The notes beneath the pieces are model-generated. The model did not search any database and was not told the origin of the DNA. It saw only the letters and a program-made list of their open reading frames with translations. This document shows positions 43,379 through 52,442 of a stretch of DNA of 64,000 nucleotides, one piece after another. Source of the DNA: Flavimaribacter sp039888615 (GTDB lineage: Bacteria > Pseudomonadota > Alphaproteobacteria > Rhizobiales > Rhizobiaceae). The stretch lies in the NCBI GenBank assembly GCA_039888615.1, contig JBDQQS010000013.1. One strand, written 5' to 3'. Each line of letters begins with the position of its first letter. Positions within the stretch are counted from its first letter, which is position 1. Made by a program: the position numbers and the translations under genes.

Positions 43379-44089
43379 TCAGTTGTAATGAATTGTCCAG
43401 AGGGCCTTGTCGCCAAGGCCCTCTACGAGTTTGTCGTGGGCGGCCTGCTCCGATTCTGTCAATCGTCGCGGCAGGGCCTCGGGACGGGAGCCGACTTCGC
43501 CTGACAGCGTGACAGCGCTCTGATCTTCGGTCACAGAACGAACGTCGACTAATCCGAGCGCCGCTTGGCGGCCGCCATTCATCTCGATATAGACTTCAGC
43601 CAGCAATTCCGCGTCGAGCAGTGCCCCGTGCTTGGTGCGGCGCGAATTGTCTATGCCGTAACGTCTGCACAATGCATCGAGCGAATTCGGACCCATGGGA
43701 TGGCGTCGGCGCGCCAGCGCGAGCGTATCCACAACCCGTCCCGGATCAACGGGCGGCCGTCCGATTCGTGCAAACTCCGCGTTGAAAAAGCCGATATCGA
43801 AAGATGCGTTGTGGGCGACCAGCTTTGCGCCGTCGAACAGATTTTCCATCTCCTCGACAATCTGGTCGAAAGTCGGCTTGTCAGCGAGAAATTCGTCGGT
43901 GATTCCGTGGACCGCAAGCGCTTCAGGATGCACCTTGCGGCCGCCAGCGTTGATATAGACGTGGAAAGTGCGGCCCGTCGGAAACTTGTTGAGCAGTTCG
44001 ACCCCGCCAATTTCGATGACGCGATCATGTTCGCTATCGATGCCAGTCGTTTCAGTGTCGAAGATGATTTCGCGCAGTTCCTCAGCCAT
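43379..44089 (-). CDS. dnaQ: DNA polymerase III epsilon subunit (proofreading exonuclease)
   Basis: 236 residues from the ATG at 44089 with GGAAGG just upstream. DEDDh exonuclease: ExoI EIIFDTETTGIDS near 7-19, ExoII AHNASFDIGFF, ExoIII with HGALLDAELLAEVY. It removes misincorporated nucleotides during replication; the C-terminal tail binds the alpha subunit. Its start overlaps the coaE end by 8 bases. Final gene of ppsR-maf-aroE-coaE-dnaQ. Confidence 0.97.
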   Translation of the reverse strand: MAEELREIIFDTETTGIDSEHDRVIEIGGVELLNKFPTGRTFHVYINAGGRKVHPEALAVHGITDEFLADKPTFDQIVEEMENLFDGAKLVAHNASFDIGFFNAEFARIGRPPVDPGRVVDTLALARRRHPMGPNSLDALCRRYGIDNSRRTKHGALLDAELLAEVYIEMNGGRQAALGLVDVRSVTEDQSAVTLSGEVGSRPEALPRRLTESEQAAHDKLVEGLGDKALWTIHYN

Positions 44090-44678
44090 TCGTGCCTTCC
44101 GCCAGTATTTGCGCCAGAACCTGGTCGACTTGTTGTTCCGAATCCGCAAAGGTTCCGGACGTATCAATGACATAGTCCGCGCGACGCCGTTTTTCCGCAT
44201 CCGGAGTTTGCCGGGATTTGATTGACTCGAATTTCTCTACCGTCATTCCGGGGCGCGCCAGAACCCGTTCTCTCTGGATGGCCTCATCGCAAGTAACAAC
44301 GAGAACGCGATCCACGCTTGCATCGCCGCCCGTTTCAAAAAGCAACGGAATATCCAGAATAACAAGTCGAGCGCCGTCCCGTCTGGCGCTTTCAACAAAT
44401 TTTTCGCGCTCTTCATGCACCAGAGGATGGACGATAGCCTCAAGCCGTTTCATCGCGGCTTCATTACCGAGCACAAAGCGCGACAGGACATCACGGTCGA
44501 CAACGCCATCGATCACTGAACCCGGAAACGCGGTTTCAATCAGCGGCGCTGCTCTGCCCGCATAGATTTTGTGCACGATTTCGTCCGCGCTGATATGCGG
44601 TACGCCGCGATCGACGAACATGTCGCCAATCGTCGTCTTTCCCATCCCGATGGACCCGGTCAATCCCAGCACGATCAT
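44082..44678 (-). CDS. coaE: Dephospho-CoA kinase
   Basis: 198 residues. P-loop GSIGMGKTTIG at about 8-18, DADEIVH-like SADEIVHKIYAG, and PLLFETGGDASVD characteristic of the family. It phosphorylates the 3'-hydroxyl of dephospho-CoA in the last step of coenzyme A synthesis; coaA for the first step is 12 kb away in this window. Overlaps aroE by 4 bases and dnaQ by 8. Confidence 0.97.
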   Translation of the reverse strand: MIVLGLTGSIGMGKTTIGDMFVDRGVPHISADEIVHKIYAGRAAPLIETAFPGSVIDGVVDRDVLSRFVLGNEAAMKRLEAIVHPLVHEEREKFVESARRDGARLVILDIPLLFETGGDASVDRVLVVTCDEAIQRERVLARPGMTVEKFESIKSRQTPDAEKRRRADYVIDTSGTFADSEQQVDQVLAQILAEGTNG

Positions 44679-45520
44679 TCTTTTCGCTCCAGATCACTCA
44701 CGATTAACGCCCTCAAATCCTCCGTCACTTCGGGTTGCTTGCCGAACCATTTTTCGAAGCCTGGCGCCGCCTGATGCAGAAGCATGCCAAGACCATCCAC
44801 GGTCCGCAAACCGAGCGCTGCAGCCTGCTCCAGCACAGGCGTTTGCAAGGGAACGTAGACAATATCGGTGACAACTGCATCGGGCGCCAGTCGGTCGAGA
44901 TAGAGCGGAGGCAACGGGTTTTCGCCTGACATTCCGAGCGACGTCGTGTTTACGAACAGATCCGCCTTTTCGACCACCTCCTTCAAAGCGGGCAGCGGAT
45001 GGGAGAAGACGGCGTCGCCAAACCGGTCCGCAAGCTCACGCGCGCGTTCGAAAGTGCGGTTGACGACGTGAATTGTGGTGAACCCGCTATCGCGGACTGT
45101 CTGGATCACCGCGCGACTGGCGCCGCCGGCGCCGAGGATTACCGCAGTCTTTCCCGCCTTCCAGCCCGGCGCAGCCTGGTCGAGATTGGCGGCAAAACCA
45201 TAGCCGTCCGTATTCGTGGCGCAGAGCCTGCCGTCTTCCATCCACAAAGTGTTGCTTGCGCCGAGTTCCGTGGCCAGTTCGTCTGCAACATCGGCCAGGC
45301 GAAAAGCTGCTTCCTTGTGCGGTATGGTCACATTGCCGCCGATGAGACCGGTGCGACTGGCTGCGACATCCTGCAGAAACTGCGCAAACGCCGCCGGATC
45401 TACTTCGATTGCATCATAGCCTCCGTCGATCCGGTAGCGCTCGAGCCAATATCTGTGAATGAACGGAGAACGGGAGTGGGCGACCGGAAAACCGGTCACG
45501 AACGCCAGCGGCTTAGCCAT
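44675..45520 (-). CDS. aroE: Shikimate dehydrogenase (NADP)
   Basis: 281 residues from ATG 45520 (MAKPLAFVTGFPVAHS). Substrate site SRSPFIHRYWL, catalytic Lys in NVTIPHKEAAF, and NADP-binding ILGAGGASRAVI with NRTFERA after it. It reduces 3-dehydroshikimate in aromatic amino acid synthesis. A 58-codon in-frame extension lies wholly over maf and is rejected. The start overlaps the maf stop by 8 bases. Confidence 0.97.
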   Translation of the reverse strand: MAKPLAFVTGFPVAHSRSPFIHRYWLERYRIDGGYDAIEVDPAAFAQFLQDVAASRTGLIGGNVTIPHKEAAFRLADVADELATELGASNTLWMEDGRLCATNTDGYGFAANLDQAAPGWKAGKTAVILGAGGASRAVIQTVRDSGFTTIHVVNRTFERARELADRFGDAVFSHPLPALKEVVEKADLFVNTTSLGMSGENPLPPLYLDRLAPDAVVTDIVYVPLQTPVLEQAAALGLRTVDGLGMLLHQAAPGFEKWFGKQPEVTEDLRALIVSDLERKE

Positions 45521-46112
45521 CAATAACGCCCAGCTTGAGGAGTTCGTCGAGCAGCGGCAGCATCGGCAGACCGACAATTGTGAAGAAGTCGCCCTCGATC
45601 TTCCGGAACAATCGTACGCCCGGCCCTTCAATCTGGTAGCCGCCAACACTCGACAACGCCTTGTCGCCAACCATGGACAGATATCGTCCAACATAAGCCG
45701 GATCGAGCGGGCGCATGGTCAAATGAGCGGTTCCGACATATCGCCAAAGGATAGCGCCGTCCCTCGCCAGCACCACTGCGCTGTTCAGCGCATGCGTCTT
45801 GCCGGCGAGCTTCAGGATCTGGCGGGCAACAGCGTCCATGTCTTCGGGCTTGTAGAAAACCTCATCCTCCAGCGAAAGTGTCTGATCCGCGCCGATCACG
45901 ATCGCTCCGGGATTGCGGGCGCTGACTTCCAGCGCCTTTGCTTCCGCAAGCACTTGCGCAATATCGGCGGGCGTGGCTCCGCTTTCTTTCAGCGGTTGTT
46001 CCGCCGCCCGTTCGTCGATATCAGCTGGCGCGACGTCGAACTCCAGTCCTGCGTCGTCCAGCAATTTCCTGCGGTGCGGACTTGCAGAAGCCAGAATAAG
46101 GGTATCGGACAT
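45513..46112 (-). CDS. maf: Maf-like nucleoside triphosphate pyrophosphatase
   Basis: 199 residues. LILASASPHRRKLLDDAGL at the N-terminus and GADQTLSLEDEVFYKP in the middle are Maf signatures. Maf enzymes hydrolyse dTTP/UTP or modified nucleotides and are linked to septum inhibition and nucleotide-pool sanitation; this sequence could be the YhdE or YceF type. Overlaps aroE; 17 bases downstream of ppsR. Confidence 0.95.
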   Translation of the reverse strand: MSDTLILASASPHRRKLLDDAGLEFDVAPADIDERAAEQPLKESGATPADIAQVLAEAKALEVSARNPGAIVIGADQTLSLEDEVFYKPEDMDAVARQILKLAGKTHALNSAVVLARDGAILWRYVGTAHLTMRPLDPAYVGRYLSMVGDKALSSVGGYQIEGPGVRLFRKIEGDFFTIVGLPMLPLLDELLKLGVIDG

Positions 46113-46129
46113 GGTTCCTCCTTTTCGGT

Positions 46130-46960
46130 TTATCGCACCCCAACCTTCAATGCGATGATTGCGGCGGCGGTTTCCTCGATTGACCGTCTGCTAACGTCGA
46201 TCACGGGCCAGTTGTTGCGGGCGCAGATGGTTCTGGCGTGTTTGAGTTCCTCAGCGATGACTACCCTGTCGACATAATCGTCGCCGCTATAACCGCTGGT
46301 CGATCCGAGAACGCGATTCTTGCGGACTTCCGCAATCCTGTCAGAAGAGGCGACAAGACCGACGATTAGGGGGTGCTTTGCTTTTTCCAGAGACGCCGGC
46401 AATGCGCTGTTGCGAACAATCGGCACGTTGATTGTCTTGTAGCCGCGATTAGCGAGATAAATGCTGGTGGGTGTTTTTGACGTTCTGCTGATGCCGACAA
46501 GTACAATGTCCGCCTCTTCGATATCGGCGGGCAACTGGCCGTCATCATGCTCCATGGTGAAGTTGAGCGCTTCCATGCGGCGAAAATAGCTCGCATTCAG
46601 CGAATGCTGCGCGCCAACCCGATGTTTGGACGGCGGTCCGAGGTAGGATTCGAACAACGTAATGACGGGATCCAGCACGGAAATACATGGTACGCCCATA
46701 TCCCTGCTGCGCTCGTCTATGACGTTAGAGATTTCCGGATCGACCACTGTGTAGAGGACAATACCGGGGGCGCCGTCGATTGTATCCAGGATGGCGTCGA
46801 GCTGTCGACGCGTCCTGACCATTGGATGAACATGTTCCAGGGCGCGCGTGTTCTTGAATTGCGCGGCGGCTGCACGACCAACCGTCAGCAATGTTTCGCC
46901 AGTCGAATCGGAGATCAGGTGAAGATGGAAATAGTTTTTTTGTTGATCCACATGATTCAC
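46130..46960 (-). CDS. ppsR: Pyruvate,phosphate dikinase regulatory protein (kinase/pyrophosphorylase)
   Basis: 276 residues, GTG start. YFHLHLISDSTGETL begins the DUF299 fold; the P-loop region GISRTSKTPTSIYLANRGY near 150-168 is typical. It is a bifunctional ADP-dependent kinase and phosphate-dependent pyrophosphorylase that switches PEP synthase or pyruvate phosphate dikinase off and on at a threonine. With pckA it ties this region to PEP metabolism. It is the first gene leftward of the putative origin. Confidence 0.95.
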   Translation of the reverse strand: MNHVDQQKNYFHLHLISDSTGETLLTVGRAAAAQFKNTRALEHVHPMVRTRRQLDAILDTIDGAPGIVLYTVVDPEISNVIDERSRDMGVPCISVLDPVITLFESYLGPPSKHRVGAQHSLNASYFRRMEALNFTMEHDDGQLPADIEEADIVLVGISRTSKTPTSIYLANRGYKTINVPIVRNSALPASLEKAKHPLIVGLVASSDRIAEVRKNRVLGSTSGYSGDDYVDRVVIAEELKHARTICARNNWPVIDVSRRSIEETAAAIIALKVGVR

Positions 46961-47355
46961 CGGGTGCTGTTGATAGCTGTGCGTTAACTCGACCTAGTAC
47001 CGGGGTCCGTCTCAATGCAAGGGAAAACCGGTGTGTTTTTCCACATCGGCGTTGTGTCGGGGTCAATCCGGCATGTATTTCGGGAAAGCGGGAAAAAACC
47101 TGGTTGTTATTGACTAATCCACAGCTTGCTTTTTCATTCTTGGAAAACCAGCCATCACAACCCATTGAAAACATGAGCTTAAGATTTCTTTAACCATAAT
47201 TCCCGCGGTCTGGCTGTCCTCGATTTTTTCTGTCTGTGAATTACCCGGGATCTGTGAACAAGTTGCGGTATTCCACTAATCCTTGAAACCCACCGAGTCA
47301 TAGAATTAGAAGAGCTTTTAGAGAATCTATTTTTTATTGAGGAAAGGACCCAAGC
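46961..47355. other. oriC: Putative chromosomal replication origin (oriC)
   Basis: A 395-bp gene-free stretch, AT-richer than its surroundings, between ppsR and hemE, the position of the origin in Caulobacter and several rhizobia. Near-consensus DnaA boxes with one mismatch to TTATNCACA lie at 47037-47045, 47115-47123, 47235-47243 (reverse) and 47253-47261 (reverse); another at 46944-46952 overlaps the ppsR start. A perfect CtrA box lies at 47179-47193. GANTC methylation sites occur at 47295 and 47323, and a T/A-rich run at 47310-47340 could be the unwinding element. Genes point outward on both sides. parS and parAB follow within 10 kb. Confidence 0.78.
47179..47193. promoter_or_regulatory. 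CtrA box in the putative origin
   Basis: TTAA (47179-47182), seven bases, TTAA (47190-47193), then C: an exact match to TTAA-N7-TTAAC. In Caulobacter, CtrA bound at such sites silences the origin in swarmer cells; here it could also affect the hemE promoter. Confidence 0.75.
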
Positions 47356-48381
47356 GTGGGAGAAACCCGAAAAGTGCTCAGGGTTCTGAAGGGCGAGAAA
47401 GTGTTTCCGCCTCCTGTATGGCTGATGCGCCAGGCTGGCAGATATCTTCCGGAGTACAGGGAGGTGCGAAAGCACGCTAAAGGCTTCCTGCATCTGTGTT
47501 ACACACCGGATCTGGCTGTTGAAGTGGCGATGCAACCCATACGTCGTTACGGGTTTGATGCAGCGATCCTGTTTTCCGACATACTCGTGATTCCCGACGC
47601 ACTGGATCGCAATGTGCGCTTTGAAGAGGGTCGGGGACCCTTGATGACGCCGATAGACGCTGAAGGCGTCGCCAGGCTCGATGGCTCCGGATTCCTCGAC
47701 CATCTGGCGCCGGTCATGGAAACAGTCAGCCGTTTGCGTTCTGATTTGCCGGATGAAACGACGCTGCTGGGTTTTTGTGGCGCTCCCTGGACGGTTGCGA
47801 CCTATATGATCGCCGGGCACGGCACGCCGGATCAGGCGCCGGCGCGGCGCTTCGCCTATCAGCACCCAGAAGCCTTCGATTCGCTGATAGATCTTCTCGC
47901 CGACCTGTCGGCTGACTATCTTTGCGCGCAGATTGAAGCGGGCGCCGACGCCGTGCAGATTTTCGATTCCTGGGCGGGCGTTCTGGGAGAGGTCGAATTC
48001 GAGCGGTATTGCGCAGCGCCAGTCGCAAAGATCATTCGCCGCGTTCGTGAAAGGCACGCACAGGCGAAAATTATCGCTTTCGCAAAGGGCGCAGGTCTGT
48101 TGCTTGACAATTATCGTGAGCGCGTTGGATCGGACGCCGTCGGTCTTGACTGGACAGTGCCCCTGTCCTTTGCAAAGAAGCTGCAGGCTGAGGGAGCGGT
48201 CCAGGGCAATCTGGATCCGGTGCGTGTGGTCGCCGGCGGAAGAGCGCTTGAGGAAGGCGTGGACAGGATCCTTTCAGAACTTGGACAGGGCCCACTGATT
48301 TTCAATCTTGGTCACGGAATAACGCCAGACGCCGATCCGGCGCACGTTTCGCAGCTGGTGAAGCGCATTCGCAATGCGTGA
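47356..48381 (+). CDS. hemE: Uroporphyrinogen decarboxylase
   Basis: 341 residues, GTG start with AGGAAAGGA about 7 bases upstream. PVWLMRQAGRYLPEYREVR near 17-35 is the family signature, and FCGAPWTVATYM and GFDAAILFSDIL line the active site. It removes four acetate carboxyls from uroporphyrinogen III to give coproporphyrinogen III. First gene rightward of the putative origin and of hemE-hemJ-rho. Confidence 0.98.
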   Translation: MGETRKVLRVLKGEKVFPPPVWLMRQAGRYLPEYREVRKHAKGFLHLCYTPDLAVEVAMQPIRRYGFDAAILFSDILVIPDALDRNVRFEEGRGPLMTPIDAEGVARLDGSGFLDHLAPVMETVSRLRSDLPDETTLLGFCGAPWTVATYMIAGHGTPDQAPARRFAYQHPEAFDSLIDLLADLSADYLCAQIEAGADAVQIFDSWAGVLGEVEFERYCAAPVAKIIRRVRERHAQAKIIAFAKGAGLLLDNYRERVGSDAVGLDWTVPLSFAKKLQAEGAVQGNLDPVRVVAGGRALEEGVDRILSELGQGPLIFNLGHGITPDADPAHVSQLVKRIRNA

Positions 48382-48419
48382 TTTCGATTTCGGAACGTAA
48401 GCGATATAGGCGCAAATCC

Positions 48420-48947
48420 ATGAGCGAAGTAAAAGACGGCGAGAAGGCCTCCATACGAGCGCGGTTAGCGGTCGCTTGCCTCATAGTGGTCGTCGCCGGG
48501 TTGATGATCTGGAACCCGCCAGAGCTCTTCCTGTGGATCAAGGCGGTTCACGTCATCGCCGTGATCTCCTGGATGGCCGGGCTCGTTTATTTGCCGCGCC
48601 TGTTCGTCTATCACTCTGAAAGCAAACCCGGGTCGGACAAATCGGAAACCTTCAAGGTTATGGAGGACCGGCTGTTCCGGATCATTATGCGTCCGGCCAT
48701 GGTAGTTTCCTGGGCGCTTGGACTTTGGCTCGCCTGGCGAGGTTTCGGATTTGTCGGTTGGTGGCTGTGGTTGAAAATAGCTGCGGTCTTTGCGCTTACC
48801 GGCGCCCACGAATATTTTGGCGCTGCGCTGAAAGCCTTTGCATCGGATCGACGAGAAAAGACGGCGCGCTACTGGCGCATGATGAACGAAGTTCCCACAT
48901 TGTTGATGATCTTCATCGTCATCATGGTGATCGTGAAACCCTTTTGA
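48420..48947 (+). CDS. hemJ: Protoporphyrinogen IX oxidase HemJ
   Basis: 175 residues from ATG 48420; a GTG at 48378 that overlaps the hemE stop would add 14 residues. Four to five membrane helices; the conserved His in WIKAVHVIAVISWMAGL and the Lys in WWLWLKIAAVFALTGAHE mark the HemJ/UPF0093 family, the oxygen-independent-of-HemG/Y protoporphyrinogen oxidase of alphaproteobacteria. It acts two steps after HemE in haem synthesis. Confidence 0.93.
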   Translation: MSEVKDGEKASIRARLAVACLIVVVAGLMIWNPPELFLWIKAVHVIAVISWMAGLVYLPRLFVYHSESKPGSDKSETFKVMEDRLFRIIMRPAMVVSWALGLWLAWRGFGFVGWWLWLKIAAVFALTGAHEYFGAALKAFASDRREKTARYWRMMNEVPTLLMIFIVIMVIVKPF

Positions 48948-49004
48948 GGGCTTGCCGTTTACCCTAAAATATGCGAGAGGCGATGGAGAAAAGGCTGAAA
49001 TGCG

Positions 49005-49020
49005 TGTTTCACGTGAATCG
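49005..49020. other. parS: parS-like ParB-binding site 1
   Basis: Matches TGTTTCACGTGAAACA at 14 of 16 positions, with the left half and centre intact and the last triplet degenerate. It lies in the hemJ-rho gap, about 1.8 kb from the putative origin. Confidence 0.65.
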
Positions 49021-49134
49021 CCTGGACCAAAATTCCCCCCACTTGGCATGCCGGCCAGCATGGACTGCTGTCGCGGAAAGCAATCCGAAACATCCGTTTT
49101 CACATGCCACCCAACGACATGATCGTGGAACCCC

Positions 49135-50400
49135 ATGCAAGAAATGAAGCTTCAAGAGCTCAAAAACAAGAACCCGACCGAACTCCTCGAATTCGCCGAC
49201 ACGCTGGAAGTCGAGAATTCAAGCACGATGCGCAAGCAGGAGCTGATGTTCGCCATCCTGAAAAAGCTCGCAGCGCAGGATATCGAAATCATTGGTGAAG
49301 GCGTCGTCGAGATCCTCCAGGACGGCTTCGGTTTTCTGAGATCCGCCAACGCCAACTATCTGCCAGGCCCCGACGATATCTATATTTCTCCGTCCCAGAT
49401 TCGCCGTTTTTCTCTGAAGACCGGCGACACGGTTGAAGGTCCGATCCGAGGTCCGAAGGAAGGCGAGCGCTATTTTGCGCTTCTCAAGGTCAACACGATC
49501 AATTTCGAAGACCCGGAGAAAATCCGTCACAAGACACACTTTGACAATCTGACGCCGCTTTATCCCGATGAACGCTTCAAGATGGAACACGACGATCCAA
49601 CGAGAAAGGATCTTTCGGCGCGGGTGATTGATCTCATTGCGCCGCTCGGAAAAGGACAGCGCGGGCTTATCGTGGCGCCGCCAAGGACCGGTAAGACGGT
49701 GCTGCTACAGAACATCGCCCATTCAATTACCGCAAATCATCCTGAATGCTACCTGATCGTTCTTCTTATCGACGAGCGCCCGGAGGAAGTGACGGACATG
49801 CAGCGGTCGGTGAACGGAGAGGTGGTGTCCTCGACCTTCGACGAACCGGCCGCGCGACACGTACAGGTCGCGGAGATGGTCATAGAGAAGGCCAAGCGTC
49901 TGGTGGAACATGGCCGCGACGTCGTGATCCTGCTGGACTCGATCACCCGTCTCGGTCGCGCCTACAACACCGTTGTTCCATCATCGGGCAAGGTTTTGAC
50001 CGGCGGTGTCGACGCTAACGCCTTGCAGCGTCCGAAGCGTTTCTTCGGCGCCGCCCGCAATATCGAGGAAGGCGGTTCCTTGACGATTATTGCTACGGCG
50101 CTCATCGATACGGGCAGCCGCATGGACGAAGTTATCTTCGAGGAGTTCAAGGGAACGGGCAACTCTGAAATCGTGCTCGACCGCAAGGTTGCGGACAAGC
50201 GCATCTTCCCGTCCATGGACATCCTCAAATCTGGCACACGCAAGGAAGACCTGTTGGTTCCGAAGCAGGATCTGCAGAAGATATTTGTTCTGCGTCGCAT
50301 TCTGGCGCCAATGGGAACCACGGACGCTATCGAGTTTCTGATAGACAAACTCAAGCAGACGAAGAACAACGGCGATTTCTTCGACTCAATGAACACCTGA
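49135..50400 (+). CDS. rho: Transcription termination factor Rho
   Basis: 421 residues. N-terminal helical and cold-shock-like RNA-binding domain (MKLQELKNKNPTELLEFAD, DGFGFLRSANANYLPGPDD), then the RecA-type motor with Walker A VAPPRTGKTVLL, Walker B VVILLDSITRLGRAYN and the Q/R-loop region. It is a hexameric RNA translocase that ends transcription. Its last 15 bases overlap the end of the convergent thioredoxin-domain gene, leaving no room for a terminator. Confidence 0.98.
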   Translation: MQEMKLQELKNKNPTELLEFADTLEVENSSTMRKQELMFAILKKLAAQDIEIIGEGVVEILQDGFGFLRSANANYLPGPDDIYISPSQIRRFSLKTGDTVEGPIRGPKEGERYFALLKVNTINFEDPEKIRHKTHFDNLTPLYPDERFKMEHDDPTRKDLSARVIDLIAPLGKGQRGLIVAPPRTGKTVLLQNIAHSITANHPECYLIVLLIDERPEEVTDMQRSVNGEVVSSTFDEPAARHVQVAEMVIEKAKRLVEHGRDVVILLDSITRLGRAYNTVVPSSGKVLTGGVDANALQRPKRFFGAARNIEEGGSLTIIATALIDTGSRMDEVIFEEFKGTGNSEIVLDRKVADKRIFPSMDILKSGTRKEDLLVPKQDLQKIFVLRRILAPMGTTDAIEFLIDKLKQTKNNGDFFDSMNT

Positions 50401-52413
50401 CGAATCTGGCGGCGATATCAACGCCGCCAGTTCCTCCGCTGTCTCGGCTGGAGGCAGGCAAATAGAACCTTTGCACAAATATGCCCTGCTCGATCCTTCG
50501 CCGGATTCATAAACTGCATCGGCGGGCAGGAATTCCTGTGCGTTCTCTTCATCCATTAGGGTGATATCCATCCGGGAAGGATCTGGCTGGCCGATAAGCA
50601 AATCGCTTACTTGCTTGGTCGGATTCAAGACGATTAGTTTTCTCGGTTCCAGCGCCGTTGCTATGGCGTTGACGATTCCACTGGCGGCGAGCGGCGTTGT
50701 CCTTACGCGACCCCAACTGGCCGCCGCGCTGTTCATGGTCCGGAGCGTCAGTTCGGGGTCGTTTGTTAGGCAGGCCAAACGCGCCAGACCTTCGATGATC
50801 TGTGCGCTGGCGGACGGCATGGCGTCGTCGTGCTCATGACGCGCTCTCAACAGTATATCGTCGCAATCTTTTGCGGAATAGAGATACCCACCCTCGCCGT
50901 CGCTGTACCACTCTTCGAGAATGCAGGCCCATCGTCGAGCGTCTTCGATATAGCGGTCGTTGTTAGTGCATAGGTAGAGGCTTATCGCAGCGTTGATCAT
51001 GGCGCCGTAATCCGACGCCAAAGCTGGCCAGGTCACTGCGCCTTCTCGCCAGGCATGGGCGAGGCGTCCGTCTTCGTCGCACATTGATTCGGATACGAAA
51101 TCATACCCGTTTTCAGCCAGACGCAGATAGTTGAAGTCTGACAGAGTTTGTGCTGCTTCAGCCAGCGCGCGAACAAGCAGTCCGTTCCAATCCGCAAGGA
51201 CCTTGTCGTCGCGTTCCGGACGAACTCTTTTTTCACGGGCGTGGAACAGTTTTTTACGCGCAGAGGAAAGCCGTCGCATTTCCTCTGGCGTCAGAGCCTC
51301 TGCGTCCGACTTTAGATTGGGAATATTCTTACCCTCCCAGTTGCCGACGGTTGTAATGTCGTAGTACTGGCAAAACAGGTCTGTGTCTGGTCCAAGAACG
51401 GTATCAACTTCCTCTTTGCTCCAGACATAGTATCGGCCTTCCTCTCCCTCACTATCAGCGTCTAGGCTGGAAGAAAAACCCCCGCCCGGAAGAAGCATCT
51501 CGCGTTCAAGCCAATCGACAGTCTCCTCGATTCGGCTGCGAAACAGATAGTCTCCGGTTTGTGCATAAGCCCAGTTCAAACTGCGGATAAGCTGTGCATT
51601 ATCATAGAGCATCTTTTCAAAATGCGGCACGTGCCATGCATTGTCTACGGCGTATCGAGCGAGTCCTCCACCTACCTGGTCGTAAATGCCTCCATTGATC
51701 ATGGCTTTAATCCAATGGAGCGCCGCGTCGCGAGAAGTAGTGGAGCCATTGGTTCTCCAATAGCGCCATAATGTCTCCAGCATTGAGGCGTTTGGGAATT
51801 TCGGAGCCTGGCCGATACCACCGTTGCGGGCGTCGTAAATGGACAATATCCCCTTCCCCTGATTGGACAATACGTCTTTTCCTGGAGATTCAGGCGAAGT
51901 GCTCGCTGAAAATTGTTGCCTGAGGTGTTTACCGATCGCTGCGGCGTTGCGTTTGATCTTGTCGGGATCATTGCGATACAGGTCTGAAATGGTTCTGAGC
52001 ACTGTTACAAATCCCGGGCGTCCGAAACTTGCTGTTTTTGGAAAGTACGTGCCGCCCCAAAACGGTTCGCCTTTGCTATTGAGAAACATTGTCAAAGGCC
52101 AGCCGCCTTGCTCTCCCGTCGCCTGCAGCGCCGCCATGTAGATCTGATCGATATCACTGCGTTCCTCCCGATCCACCTTGATATTGATAAAGAGTTCATT
52201 CATCACGGCGGCTGTTTCGTCGTCCTCGAAACTCTCATGCGCCATCACGTGGCACCAATGGCAGGCTGCGTATCCAATCGACAACAGTATAGGCTTTCCG
52301 GAAATCCTTGCTTCTTTCAGGGCTTGTGCGCCCCACATCTGCCAGTGAACCGGGTTGTGGCTGTGCTGACGCAGATAGGGACTTGCGGATTGGTCTAGGA
52401 CGTTCTTTAACAT
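50386..52413 (-). CDS. Thioredoxin-domain protein YyaL/SSP411-like (DUF255)
   Basis: 675 residues from ATG 52413 with GGAG nearby; a 62-codon extension lies over mnmE and is rejected. The N-terminal thioredoxin-like domain has the CxxC in GYAACHWCHVMAHESFED near 48-51. It is followed by an (alpha/alpha)6 glycosidase-like barrel (TKFPNASMLETLWRYW-type segment, GGIYDQVGGGLARYAVD). The family spans bacteria to mammals (spermatogenesis-associated protein 20) with no proven function. It overlaps the rho end and starts 29 bases from mnmE. Confidence 0.92.
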   Translation of the reverse strand: MLKNVLDQSASPYLRQHSHNPVHWQMWGAQALKEARISGKPILLSIGYAACHWCHVMAHESFEDDETAAVMNELFINIKVDREERSDIDQIYMAALQATGEQGGWPLTMFLNSKGEPFWGGTYFPKTASFGRPGFVTVLRTISDLYRNDPDKIKRNAAAIGKHLRQQFSASTSPESPGKDVLSNQGKGILSIYDARNGGIGQAPKFPNASMLETLWRYWRTNGSTTSRDAALHWIKAMINGGIYDQVGGGLARYAVDNAWHVPHFEKMLYDNAQLIRSLNWAYAQTGDYLFRSRIEETVDWLEREMLLPGGGFSSSLDADSEGEEGRYYVWSKEEVDTVLGPDTDLFCQYYDITTVGNWEGKNIPNLKSDAEALTPEEMRRLSSARKKLFHAREKRVRPERDDKVLADWNGLLVRALAEAAQTLSDFNYLRLAENGYDFVSESMCDEDGRLAHAWREGAVTWPALASDYGAMINAAISLYLCTNNDRYIEDARRWACILEEWYSDGEGGYLYSAKDCDDILLRARHEHDDAMPSASAQIIEGLARLACLTNDPELTLRTMNSAAASWGRVRTTPLAASGIVNAIATALEPRKLIVLNPTKQVSDLLIGQPDPSRMDITLMDEENAQEFLPADAVYESGEGSSRAYLCKGSICLPPAETAEELAALISPPDSSGVH

Positions 52414-52442
52414 CACGGCTCCGAATACAGGTTTGAAGGTCG

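Noticed and set aside
43399..43424. Strong 11-bp hairpin with 4-base loop as terminator of secB
   Set aside because: It lies inside the dnaQ coding end and is not followed by a T run; dual use is possible but unsupported.
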